Source: Diploptera punctata (Eukaryota > Arthropoda > Insecta > Blattodea > Blaberidae). Taken from it: 64,000 bases of DNA. The DNA lies in assembly GCA_030220185.1 (NCBI GenBank), contig JASPKZ010010239.1, positions 2,560,001 to 2,624,000 on the forward strand, written 5' to 3'. Below, in pieces: positions 10,994 through 21,026 of this stretch. The notes beneath the pieces are model-generated. The model was not told where the DNA came from and did not search any database. It was given only the letters and a program-made list of their open reading frames with translations. The position numbers were made by a program, and so were the translations under genes. Every line of letters begins with the position of its first letter. Positions within the stretch are counted from its first letter, which is position 1.

Positions 10994-11482
10994 TTGTTAA
11001 AACAAATACTTGTACAGACTCTTATAATGCCACACTTCGACTACTGCGACATATTACTGACTAATCTGACAACTGATCTATCTGACAGACTACAGCGTGC
11101 TCATAATGCGTGCATTCGATTTATATTCAATCTCCATCGTTATGACCACGTGTCTCCTTCATTTCAGGCCTTACCATGGCTACGCCTAAATGACAGATGA
11201 ACTTTACATTCGCAAACCTTACTATTCCAAATTCTGCACACATATTTACCAACTTATTTAACAACACGTTTTCAACATTTATCGGCTCATCACAATTTAG
11301 GAACAAGATCACAAGACTCTTCTTTACTTTTGATACCACAACACAGGACCTGTCTGTACTCTGAATCTTACACAATATCTATGGCTAGAGCATGGAACTC
11401 ACTTCCCAGTCATGTCAGGCGCTGTCAATCGCTATCATTATTTAAATCCAAATTAACTGATATCTTAAGTTCGACACAATGA
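10994..11482 (+). pseudogene. LINE-J reverse transcriptase C-terminus
   Basis: One frame from 10994 or earlier to the stop at 11480-11482, with a single premature TGA at 11198-11200. It shows IMPHFDYCDILLTNL, then RLQRAHNACIRFIF, and ends with MARAWNSLPSHVRRC and LFKSKLTDIL. This is the post-RT tail typical of jockey/CR1-type ORF2 proteins (LPHLDYC.., RLQ..QN.A.RFI, AWNSLP..vR). The endonuclease and catalytic RT palm are absent because of 5' truncation. The same last 40 residues recur on the minus strand at 47290-47400. Confidence 0.85.
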
Positions 11483-11741
11483 AAACATTAACTGCATAAC
11501 AACTATATGGAGCATTCCATAATAATCATGTAGGAAGCTACTTACTTTATTTTATATCATTTTAATTTTATTATATTCTATGTTTTTGTTAGTATTAGAT
11601 CACATCATCATTTTATTTTGTTTAGTCTGTATTTTAATATCTTAAAATTGTAATATGTACGTAATTTTTGTATAATTTTACTGTTCGCTGGTTGAGTGGA
11701 AGAGAAGGCCTTATGGCCTTAACTCTGCCAGCTAAAATAAA

Positions 11742-11742
<1 letters not shown>

Positions 11743-11820
<78 letters not shown>
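11743..11820. repeat. (ATT)n tail of LINE-J copy 1
   Basis: Uninterrupted ATT repeat of about 26 units. Its position right after the LINE-J UTR suggests the microsatellite grew from the retrotransposon's 3' tail. Confidence 0.85.
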
Positions 11821-11916
11821 CTGTTCGCCTCTCTGTGGTCCATTACTTAATTAAGACTTGGGAATGCATGACGATCATAGCAATTACCCCAGCTTTGTTA
11901 CGAAAATATATACGTA

Positions 11917-12018
11917 CATACATAAGGACTTTATTAGACTAAAAGTAAGATACATAAAATGTTATTTACAAATATGATTCGCATGGGCAGTAAGCCGTAC
12001 GTACTCTAGACAGTTCGT
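11917..12018 (-). mobile_element. LINE-K copy 2, 3' UTR only
   Basis: Reverse complement of the LINE-K end: minus-strand sequence has GTACGGCTTACTG and ends AATAAAGTCCTTATGTA at 11917-11935. No coding part is left. Confidence 0.75.
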
Positions 12019-12087
12019 TAAAATAAGTTGAAGTTTATACCGGCAGTGGCTTTGCTGTCAAAAGGGTTGCATATGCTGAAAAGTTCG

Positions 12088-12470
12088 AATCCTTTTGCTT
12101 TTCCTATAAGAAGTTTCTATGCTCCTCTTTCATTCCCCATTCATGTATCATGCTCTGTCTATCACAATCAACGAGACTTAACTGTTCTTATTTCATCTGG
12201 TTTACCATAAAGGCCATTGTTATGTAATATTATCTGTTCGCCTCTCTTTGGTCCAAATTTATTCTCAAATACTCGTAAAATTGTCTCTTCCTTTAAAGTA
12301 ATAGAACATATTTCGCTCCATGTAAAATAACTTTTTTTAACATGTTGGGGTGACTAGAGTCACAGTAGTGCATCGTTTTCAGAGTTCAGCTTATGTTTAA
12401 TTTCTTTACCTATGGTAATTATCATTCTTAGGTCTTTTAATTTTACCACTTCTTCAAAATTGGCCTAGTC
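12088..12470 (-). mobile_element. LINE-A copy 3
   Basis: Antisense match to the middle of the LINE-A C-terminal region. The pieces correspond to the basic tail, the GPKRDE region (about 12240-12260) and the upstream YLGTI.T region (12380-12470). It is heavily diverged with frameshifts. Its 3' end near 12088 is replaced by unrelated sequence. Confidence 0.65.
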
Positions 12471-12478
12471 ACACTAAC

Positions 12479-12502
12479 AGTGTTAACTATAGTTAACACT
12501 GT
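12479..12502. repeat. 24-bp perfect palindrome
   Basis: CAGTGTTAACTA followed by its exact reverse complement. Weaker complementarity extends a few bases outward. It may be the remains of a MITE or a chance hairpin. Confidence 0.7.
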
Positions 12503-12514
12503 GATCACAACACT

Positions 12515-13585
12515 ATAAAATGCATTCATTATCTTAAATTGTTTTTCATTTCTTATTTCAGTATAAATTATTTTAATATATTGAGTTTTTCTCTTTATGA
12601 AATTATATTTTATTTGGTATCAAAAGTTGCAAAACCTTAATCCAAATTTTCAAATATGTTTTAATATCTTCCAATCCCTATATATTACATAAGAAGTTAA
12701 TATTTTACTCTATAAACAATTCAATGTTGTTTTTATGTTACTTTAACTGTGCTTCATACTCATATTTGTACCTTACTTTAACTGTTAAGGTGATGTGACA
12801 ATACTCTATAAACTCAATATAAACCACTCATACTATATATTTCAACTCTTAAACTCCATCTTATGTACCACTTTTTAAATATAAAAATATGAAACATTTT
12901 CCAACTTGATAACTCGTGTAACGCAAAAACAAATGCACAACCCTGCAAATCAGTTTTTAGCTCTCGTAAACATCTCCAAATTTGGAGCCAAATCGCAACT
13001 TTTCTTTTTAAATTGTAATTTTATGTAACAATGCCCAATAAATACTAAAACTATTTTATTAGTCCACATTTTAACTGAAGAGGTTACGACATTTTCTAAC
13101 TAAACGTTTTTAAAAGTTCAAATAATAAAATTCGTACCTGAGATCTCAGTCATCAACTAAGTTTTCTTTTAAAAACGCCTTATAAGCCTTTCGCAACATT
13201 TTCTATCTTCAGCTTTCAATTGGAAGCTTTATTTAATATATTTATTGTTGAAAAATTATATATAAAGTTTTATTTAAGTCCTAAATACGTAATTTTAAAT
13301 CATAAATGTACTCCTCATATTATGTCCATAGAATATTCGTAAAAATTATGATCTTAGTAATGTTGTTATAGAATGAACATAGATTACGATAATATATAAT
13401 ATTAAAATTAGATTACACTATTTTACTCTCAATATACGTCCCCTGAATTAATTCCTAGTAAAAATCAAAAGCTCTAATCTCTTGGAGATCATGGGGCGAT
13501 ACTAGTTTCTTCTTCAAGTTCCAAATAAAAGTGACAGCTTAGCCTACATATAAGTAATTGACGTGTAAAATGTTCATTCAAAAAA
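12515..13585. other. AT-rich stretch without recognised features
   Basis: Very T-rich, with no long frames, no promoter boxes and no dispersed repeat detected. Confidence 0.4.
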
Positions 13586-13589
13586 TTTT

Positions 13590-14180
13590 GGGTTTATTCA
13601 AATCTCTGTCTGTTTTTTGCCTCAATCACAAAGGCAATCCAACAACTTCGTGTTATCCGCTTCTTCCAAGTGCCTTCTACCAGTGTGGCATCTTAATACA
13701 TCTGGTCTTCTCCACGTAGTTTTGGTCTGTCCAATAACACTTTACCTCGTGGTTAATAGTAAATAGTTACTCTTCTTAGTGTTGTTTTCTTTTGGTGTAA
13801 TATGTGACGAAGCCATCGTAGTTTTACAATCTTCACTACTGCTACCATATCGTCTTTTGATACTACAATCTTAATTCTCTGTTCTTTTTTATTTTCGTTC
13901 ATTTTCTATAATAGCGTCAACATGTTTTTGTACAATTTAATTGTCAAAAGTAATAAGAGACATGTCCGACTTTTTTGTCCAGCTTTCAGGTGTATACGAC
14001 AATATTAATAAAAACTATGGTTTTGTAGTAGTTACGCTTCCTTGTTTTATTTGGAAGTTTAGAGCTAGAAACTTTATTCAGACTATGGTAACTTCCATTG
14101 ATAAGCAGCTTTACAATTTTTCCATAATTGTTTTCATGAATATTTGAATCGTTCAATTGTTTTCTTCAAATTTTCAATTA
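13590..14180 (-). mobile_element. Degenerate RT C-terminal region of a non-LTR element
   Basis: On the minus strand between about 13920 and 13600 there is MNENKKEQRIK, then KLRWLRHILHQKK, then a basic RGKVLLDRPKLRGEDQ stretch and WIAFVIEAKNR. The order (short linker, L.W.GH, R.RGRP.-like, W...A..R) is the layout of RT tails in insect retrotransposons. Many stops, and it belongs to none of LINE-A, B or J. Family unknown. Confidence 0.5.
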
Positions 14181-14342
14181 TCTACTCTTATTTTCAAGTT
14201 GTTAATAGAATGACTTGTAATATCCCTATATTTGGATTTTTTTGGCACTGACCTTTAGACAAGTTTATTTTACTTGTATAACAAGAACTCTAAACAGGTG
14301 TTCAGTATCTTGCTTCTGGTATTCCTATATGTATATATATAA

Positions 14343-14683
14343 CACACCGCTGTGATCTCGAGGTAGCGAGCTGCCTTGTCACGCAGCGGGCCCGGGTTCT
14401 ATCCCCGGTCGGGGCAGTTTTTCTGGGTGAGGTTTTTATCGGGGTTTATCATCACGTGTCAGACAAATGTCAGGAAAACTTTAAGGCCCAAACGGTCACC
14501 GAAATCATATGGCCATCACCATCATCATCCTTATCATTATCGTCATCATCCTTCACCGATGAGGAAAGCAACGGGAAGCTACCACAACTACAATTCCCTA
14601 GTAAAACTGCAAGCATAGCATGAAATTTCTATGATTGAAGTAAAGGACCTGCCTTCAGGGGGAATTACTATGGATGGATGGAT
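14343..14683 (+). mobile_element. SINE-1 copy a, tRNA-headed with ATGG tail
   Basis: Starts ACCGCTGTGATCTCGAGG, with B-box-like GGGTTCTATCCCC, continues through the middle block TGTCAGGAAAACTTTAAGG and ends in an ATGGATGG repeat. Short matching flanks (ATATAACA) suggest a target duplication. The 80-codon frame within it is a by-product. Confidence 0.9.
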
Positions 14684-14812
14684 ATATAACATAAAAACGT
14701 GTTTCATTAATTCACAGCAAGTTTAATATTTTTCTTTGAAAAATGTTAAAAATTAAAAATATATTTATACAAAATTCACGTTAGATCTTGTATCTATGTC
14801 AAAATAACCTAT

Positions 14813-15570
14813 GCTAACTAACTAACTCACTGGCACTATTGAATCCTAAGTTTCAAGGCCGCGCGGACATAAGCTCTCCATACATCCCTATCCTGAGTCA
14901 ATGTTTCCAATCATTCCCTGTATAATCTACTTCCCTCAAATCAAAGTTGATGTTATTCTCCCACCTCATTCTTGGTCTACCAACTAGGCGTTTTATCTTC
15001 TGGTTTTCCTACAAGAAGTTTACATGCACGTCTTGCATCCCCTATTCGTGCCACATGTCCTGTCCATTGCAGTCTACGAGACTTAACTGTTCATAATATA
15101 TCTGGCTTCTTATAAAGGCTATGTAGTTCATTGTTATGTAGTCTTCTCCATTCACCTGTCTGTTCATCTCTCTTTGGTCCAAAAATTTTCCTAAGTACTT
15201 TATTCTCAAATACTCTTAATCTTCTTTCCTCCCTTAAAGTAAGAGTCCATGTTTTGCACTCATATAATATAACTGGTAGAATAATAGTTTTATATATTTT
15301 CAGTTTAACGTTTTTGAAAGGAGGTGGGACGCCAAGAGTCGCTGTAATGCATAATAGCACGAATTTCCAGAATTGAGCCTATTTGTGATTATTGTTCCTG
15401 GGTATTTTAATTCAGCCACTTCGTCAAAATTTCCCTCATTTGTCATTAGCTGTCCATTTCCATTATATAATATATCTCTATTTGTGAATATATATTTAAA
15501 AAATAACCTATGCAGTAATTTTAACCTCATTGATGATCTGGAAATATATGGAGTTTCTCAAAATATTTAG
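14813..15570 (-). mobile_element. LINE-A copy 4, best-preserved C-terminus
   Basis: This is the best LINE-A copy in the window. Minus-strand pieces in order: AELKYPGTIITN (about 15440), RLNSGN, KLKIYKTIILPVILYECKTW (about 15290-15240), RVFENKVLRKIFGPKRDEQ (15205-15150), HNNELHSLY, then the basic tail down to a 3' terminus of AACT repeats at 14813-14826. The second part (15090 to 14840) is frameshifted relative to the first. Endonuclease and palm are missing. It encodes the region behind the RT palm and thumb, used with the enzyme in target-primed reverse transcription. Confidence 0.85.
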
Positions 15571-15574
15571 AATG

Positions 15575-16065
15575 TTTCTTAGGATGGGTATTTATAAAAA
15601 AATGTTAACGCATGCACAATTCATCCCATTCCTTAATTAAGTACGGTAAAAGATGTGCAGAGATGGGATAACAGTCATACATTAGTTCTTTACTAACACA
15701 ACATGCAGGTTTCAGTATAATTAAGAATGCTAATGAAGAAATAGAGTTTTTTAGTGAAAAAGCCCATGTTAAGGTTGGATTCATGTTATTAATTAGGCAT
15801 TACAGTACCGCCACTAATCTTCCATCTAATTGGAAAATTAATTGGATTGATAATAAATACATTAAACTGACCAATACAGTGTTTAGAAGAAGAGTGAGAC
15901 ATCGAATTTGATGGATATGCTTGGGAGACGAGCGCCGGTGTCTTATCGACTGTTTCTTGTCTCCACAACTTGTTGCTTTGCGCCTGTTTGTTTCCTATTA
16001 ACACAATCACTTGTCTGTCAATCTACACCGAAAAGCTGCACAACTTGTAGTACCACTTCTTCTCC
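15575..16065. other. No recognised feature
   Basis: No repeat family or motif seen. Confidence 0.4.
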
Positions 16066-16069
16066 TTCC

Positions 16070-16120
<51 letters not shown>

Positions 16121-16121
16121 C
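16070..16121. repeat. (ATT)n microsatellite
   Basis: About 16 ATT units. Confidence 0.95.
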
Positions 16122-16194
16122 AGAATTTAAGGGAGATCAATTTATACAGGGTATGATTGGAAATAAGTTGCTCAAAACAGGAGTGAATCGAGAG

Positions 16195-16490
16195 CTTATG
16201 AAACTCCAGTGCCAGGGGAAATAAACTCTCAGTACATCCCTAATTTGAGCTAATATTTTCCAATAACTTCTTCAATTCAACTCCCTCAAATCGTGGTTAA
16301 TGTTATTTTCCCCATCTCATTATTTGCCAAACTTACGGGCATTTTCCGTCTGGTTTTCTTATAAGAAGTTTCCAAGTCTCTCTTTCAGCCCCCATTTGTC
16401 CCACATGACCTCCTCATCAAGTCTTCGAGCCTTAACTGTTATTATTACTAGGGAAATGTAAGAATACTTTCTAAAATATAACCCATAATT
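16195..16490 (-). mobile_element. LINE-A copy 5, 3' part, left of the LTR element
   Basis: Diverged antisense copy of the LINE-A basic tail. It breaks off exactly at the LTR retrotransposon (the AATT at 16487-16490) and its upstream part continues at 22166. Confidence 0.65.
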
Positions 16491-17630
16491 TACGAGGGGG
16501 TATTAGTAGGGTTGAATGGTTATTAATGGATGTTGGCGCTAGGATTACCGAAAGGATATCTCCGTGTATGAGATCTTAGGTTGCTCAGATTGGTAATCGG
16601 TAGAGTTGAGGTTCTTTCTCAGGGATAAGCAAGGAGCTGGCCGGCGCAAGACTACGCGAGATGAAGTTTAATAAAAATATTTTATTAATTGATGGACACT
16701 ATACATGTGATATTGCAGACACATTTGATGTCGGACAAGGTATTGACCGCAGTAACGCATTTAGAACTCAAGTTGGAGTCTCGAATGAACAAATTATAAG
16801 TGAAGTTAGGTTTGTAGTTTGTTAATTGATCGCCATGCCGGTGCGTCTGTCCCGACTCCCGTCTTGGTGAGTTCCGTCGGACTCAGGACTCCGAACGCTG
16901 AACTTAGAAATGCAGAACTAGAACTAACTTAACATAATTATTGTTGGTATAAGGTGAACTTCGTTACCCTCTCTCTGGCATCGTGTCGTCATGAGATCAT
17001 TACCTTGTCGCGATACAACACTTTATTATATTGGTTGGCAACGATTCCTTAGTACCAAAGGAGGAATCGCCGTCTTTCCATTGGACAAGGATCCACCATG
17101 TTCCCTGTAGGACACTCCTTTGGGTCAGTGGCCTTTTCCCGCCGTTTGCTAGGTTTCGCGTCCTCGCGGTTGTCGATTTCGTCATACTGGGTTGTTTACT
17201 CGACGCTGTAGTTCCCCCAGCCATAAATCATGCTTTGTTAATGACCTGTCAGCGAAGCTCAGTTTAAGATCTTGGATTACTGGTCCACAAAGAAATGTCC
17301 AGTAATCCGCTAGTAAAATAAGTTTCCTTGAATTTTAACTCTTTTGTAGCCGCGTCAAGGGCCTGTCGCTTAACAAAAGCGGTACCATATACTTGTTAAT
17401 GGTTTCCTTAATTACTAACTGATCGTTTATTCCTACTTGTATCAACTTCGTTTGATTCAATTTATTTTAATTCAATTATATGAAAATCAAAATCCTCGTG
17501 TTCTCACGGTTCGATTTCATATAAGTTTCATATACTTGCGACGATTATTTCGTCCTATACATTTAATATGATAATAATACGTCCTAATTAATTTATTAAT
17601 CTAGGAGTCGGAGTGAAAGATTCTGCTTCA
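16491..17630 (-). repeat. 3' LTR of the LTR retrotransposon
   Basis: 1140 bp, collinear with 21027-22165. Differences seen by eye: one base in the run of five C at 17212-17216, one G/A near 16954 and one G/A near 17421. An antisense frame of about 75 codons occurs in both LTRs but has no known motif. Confidence 0.9.
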
Positions 17631-19750
17631 AGTGCCCTATATAATTGATAATCAATTTATGCTTGCGTGAATTTTATTAATTATATAAATCTCGCCTATA
17701 TATATTATCGGGTCTTGGTGGAACCTTGGTGCACATGAATAAATTCAAAACATATGTTTACATAACAACAAATTATCTTTTACATTTACCCTTCTTACCT
17801 GTTTTGTCAATAGTGACAATTTGTAAACAATCTACCTGCTTGTCAACAATTTAAAACTAATAGTGTCAAATCACAGTCTTGTTTGCACACGCAAATAATG
17901 GGATTCTTAACTGGGTATTAAAATCACTTCACACGCAATTCTTATCCCAAAAGAAAAAGAGGTAATTTAAAATTTACAATTATTTAGACATGTTCACCGA
18001 TATGCAGGTTTGAACGTCTTTTGTCTATGCTATGAACCAGTATTTTCTTTTGCAAAAATCTGCGTTCAATAAATTTCAACAAAAAAATAATAAAGATAAC
18101 ATGATCAAATAAATATTTATATATATATGGACCTGTTTTCCTACATGGGTCGTAAATAAAACAATTTTTATATGTCCTTTCATTTTAATAATCGTTACGT
18201 AAATTCATAGTATTACATTAGAATTGCTATTAGCATTTATTAAATGTATTCTTTGTCAAATATTATTATGCTTATCAAACAATAATAATTACTTCATTCA
18301 TTATTTATAAAATGAAAAATGTTGCATAATTGTGGTTAGCTTGATTATTTTTATATTTGTATTTGCCGCTCCTAGCGTTAAACTTCATTTGATGTTTATA
18401 GGCGTTCTTATTTACGCGTTCTTGATGTGGATATTTAATCATTATTTTGATAAATTATTATACTCAATCTTTTATTTAAATAACATTTAGGCATCTCTAG
18501 TCTTTCCAATTAATCAAAGCAAATCTCGCTTTATTTTTGTCAATTAACACATTATCTGGTTTGCACAAATTATTCATAAAATACAGAGTCATAAAACAAA
18601 TTATAATCGTCGATCATTTTCTTTCATACATCATAAAACATATCTTGTCGCTGAGGGTTCTACTGCCCTAAAATTCGTGTATACAACACATAAAGAAAAT
18701 TATACGAAGTTTCCATTACCTTACGTATAAACAAATATCTCGTCGCTTAGGGTTCTACTGCCCTAAATATGTGTATACTAGACACAAAGAAAATATACGA
18801 AGTCTTCGTTAGCTTACGTATAAACAAAATAATCGTACTGAGGTCCTATGTTATCCTAGTCGATTTCTCAATAATATCACTCTGTACATAATTCTACACA
18901 TACTAAAATTCGTGCATTTAGTTTATTAGCTAATTGATCGCCATTAAGACAAATCATGCTTCAACATCTCATCAATTCCATTAATGCCTTAGGTGTCTTT
19001 TATTTTTATAATCAAGTACATTTTTATGTAATCATAATAAACTTTAGCGTGAAATAAAATCGCTTTTATCCAAATTAGTATAATACGTTATGGATTTTAT
19101 AGAGTCCACATTAGGAGCGTTTATAGAAATATTTAAATGTATATATAAAAAAATGTAAATCATTCTCATCATTAGAGTTCACGTCATTTAAAATTATTCA
19201 ATGAAAGGTTAATCTTTATATGTTATTATTGTTATCACCATAGTCAGCATTATTGTTATTCATAATATTTATCAGTAATTACTCATAATTTTTAATTACA
19301 CAGGTCCATGTTGCTTATAAATTCCAAAATTAAATGAAAATCTAACCCAGTTCCATTTGAAAATTCCTACATCTATCATTCATCATTATTGCTGTAAGAT
19401 TAGTATGGACAAATTATTTACCATCATTTGTCTTCAAAAAAAAATATATATATAAAGAAAATCTCTTAATTAATAATTAATAATTGACATTCTTCCTTGT
19501 ATTATCATTAATGAGCAAGATAAAATCTGCCCTTATCTCGCCATTCTTTTGAATTGAGTTTTAATTGAATTTGAAATACACAATCTGTATTCTCATTTAG
19601 TTATTATTTTCTTAATATGCAAGATTACTCTTGTGACTTTCTTACTTCAACAATTATTTAATATTCTCTATTAATTTACACTATAGCTATTTTCTTTGAT
19701 CAATTAGTCCTGGGTTCGATTACATACTGGTTCATGCATTTATTGTCCCC
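17631..19750. other. Internal non-coding part of the LTR element
   Basis: 2.1 kb of AT-rich sequence with no frame above about 60 codons and none of the expected pol motifs on either strand. It replaces the region where pol would lie. The stretch just inside the 3' LTR (17631-17645) has only a short AGGG purine run as a possible polypurine tract. A two-copy tandem repeat lies at 18641-18828. Confidence 0.7.
18641..18828. repeat. Two-copy tandem repeat inside the LTR element
   Basis: Units 18641-18735 and 18736-18828 share TCGTCGCT.AGGGTTCTAC and the end CTTACGTATAAACAAA, with about 85-90 percent identity by eye. Function unknown. Confidence 0.8.
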
Positions 19751-19751
19751 T

Positions 19752-20747
19752 TTACTGAGCAAATATAGATTGTATTATAAATGTGTTATGGTTATCCATG
19801 ATGGCCAACCTTTTGTCAAAATTACCCAGATTATTCGCGCTTTTATCCATTATCACTGTGCGGTATGGTTGCGATGACTTCGCGTTATTCATATTGTAAT
19901 CGCGCCTATTCTTTTGCCTTGTGGCTACATTTATTTGGCTATTAGCAATTTGCTCGGAAGGTTCGCTTGTAACCCATTTATTTGTACAAATCTGTTTTGC
20001 AAATACTTGGGTTCTTTGTTCTAACCCGCATGCACCGAACCAAGATACATCTGACTTCGGATCTTTCAAATATGTCAAAAACTTTAAGTAATTGTTAAAT
20101 GAACATCTACCTTTCAAATGTCTTCTGCGAGCTACCTGCGTTTCAAATTTCACGCTTGATTTATTTGCAATATCTCTACCGGCTACAAAAAGATCTTTCA
20201 TATCTGGTGTATCTTGTTCCGACAATTTACAATTTGAAACATGCACACATTTACACTCAGTATTTTCAATTATTACTTTACGTTTCATTTGCACGTCTTT
20301 AGGTATTTTCACCTGATCCCTAATGATTTCTTTTGTTTGATCACTCGTTGATTCATTTATTTCTACTCCTACAGTTCTGATTTCCTCATGTATTTCTGTT
20401 ACTGGTTCTACAATCATTTCCTGTGCTAATTCATTCTTGTTATTTTCACAAATGTTTGTGTTCTCGGAGGTGGCCTCGAACTCACTCTCCCCGCTCTCTT
20501 TAATTTCTAGTTCCTTATTCTGTTTCCCTTCCACTTTTTCCTGTAACGCTGTTATTCTATTTTTGGTTTTATTCGTGATCCTGTCTTCTACTTGTCCTAA
20601 TTCGGTCCTAATTTCAATTTTTATTGTTTCAACTAACTCTTTAGTTTTTTCATATATTTGCTTACTTTCCTGTTTGATCTCCTTCCTCATTTCTAATAAT
20701 AACTCCATAATTGTGTTGGAATTGGCTGGATTTAGATTTCCCTCCAT
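19752..20747 (-). CDS. Gag-like protein of the LTR retrotransposon
   Basis: An intact 331-residue ORF, the longest in the window. Start ATG at 20747 lies about 260 bases downstream of the primer-binding site, where gag normally starts. Residues 10-100 are rich in Lys, Glu and Gln with heptad-like spacing and probably form a coiled coil (RKEIKQESKQIYEKTKELVE is typical). Residues 100-150 are acidic. A Cys cluster CKCVHVSNC falls near residue 165, and there is a basic RRRHLKGR near 210. I see no CCHC zinc knuckle and no major homology region. The likely role is particle assembly of the element's RNA, inferred from position. An intact frame beside near-identical LTRs suggests recent activity or selection. 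I do not recognise a close family. Confidence 0.7.
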   Translation of the reverse strand: MEGNLNPANSNTIMELLLEMRKEIKQESKQIYEKTKELVETIKIEIRTELGQVEDRITNKTKNRITALQEKVEGKQNKELEIKESGESEFEATSENTNICENNKNELAQEMIVEPVTEIHEEIRTVGVEINESTSDQTKEIIRDQVKIPKDVQMKRKVIIENTECKCVHVSNCKLSEQDTPDMKDLFVAGRDIANKSSVKFETQVARRRHLKGRCSFNNYLKFLTYLKDPKSDVSWFGACGLEQRTQVFAKQICTNKWVTSEPSEQIANSQINVATRQKNRRDYNMNNAKSSQPYRTVIMDKSANNLGNFDKRLAIMDNHNTFIIQSIFAQ

Positions 20748-21006
20748 TTTTATTCTAATTTAGAATTTCACACGAGTATTTAAAAGAAAAGATGCATTTC
20801 TACCTTTCTGGTGTTTTGTTCTTACTGTTATTCTGCCATCATCTCTCCGGGCTGTCTGCTCGTCCCTTGTCCTCCAGGTCAGCTTCCAGGTCCATTTCAT
20901 CTGCTTCACAGTCCAGGATCTCTTGCCTTAGTGGGATGATTTCTCGTCGGTACGTTCTTGGTGTTTCGATATGTTATCACCAATACTTAAGACGAATATT
21001 CGTGCG

Positions 21007-21024
21007 CACCACGTTGATGGGCCA
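21007..21024 (-). other. Primer-binding site of the LTR element
   Basis: On the minus strand TGGCCCATCAACGTGGTG starts two bases after the 5' LTR. It begins with TGG, complementary to a tRNA CCA end. It is similar to the TGGCGCCCAACGTGGGGC type that pairs with a tRNA-Lys, but not identical, so the primer identity is inference. Confidence 0.6.
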
Positions 21025-21026
21025 TT

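Larger units (their letters stand above)
10994..11820 (+). mobile_element. LINE-J copy 1: 5'-truncated non-LTR retrotransposon
   Basis: The coding remnant is followed by a 3' UTR with a short hairpin at 11688-11731 (CTGG, AAGGCC, TTAT loop, GGCCTT, CCAG), then TAAAATAAA and an (ATT)n tail to 11820. The hairpin and tail recur in four other copies (39951, 44462 in part, 47008 inverted, 58010). It is inserted in LINE-A copy 2. Confidence 0.85.
10735..11855 (-). mobile_element. LINE-A copy 2, split by LINE-J copy 1
   Basis: 10735-10996 is antisense to the basic C-terminal tail of LINE-A. It resumes at 11821-11855 (CTGTTCGCCTCTCTGTGGTCC, matching the family's EWRR/FGPKRDEQ region) after the LINE-J insertion. 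A 68-bp unit is duplicated in tandem (10790-10857 and 10858-10925) within the coding remnant. No long frame survives. Confidence 0.7.

Noticed and set aside
17000..17224. 74-codon minus frame present in both LTRs (also 21536-21766)
   Set aside because: Conserved only because the LTRs are near-identical; a frame shift by one base in the C-run changes its end. No known LTR-encoded protein motif.
20437..20763. 108-codon plus-strand frame
   Set aside because: It is antisense to the Gag-like ORF and has no motif of its own. The minus frame is three times longer and sits after a primer-binding site.
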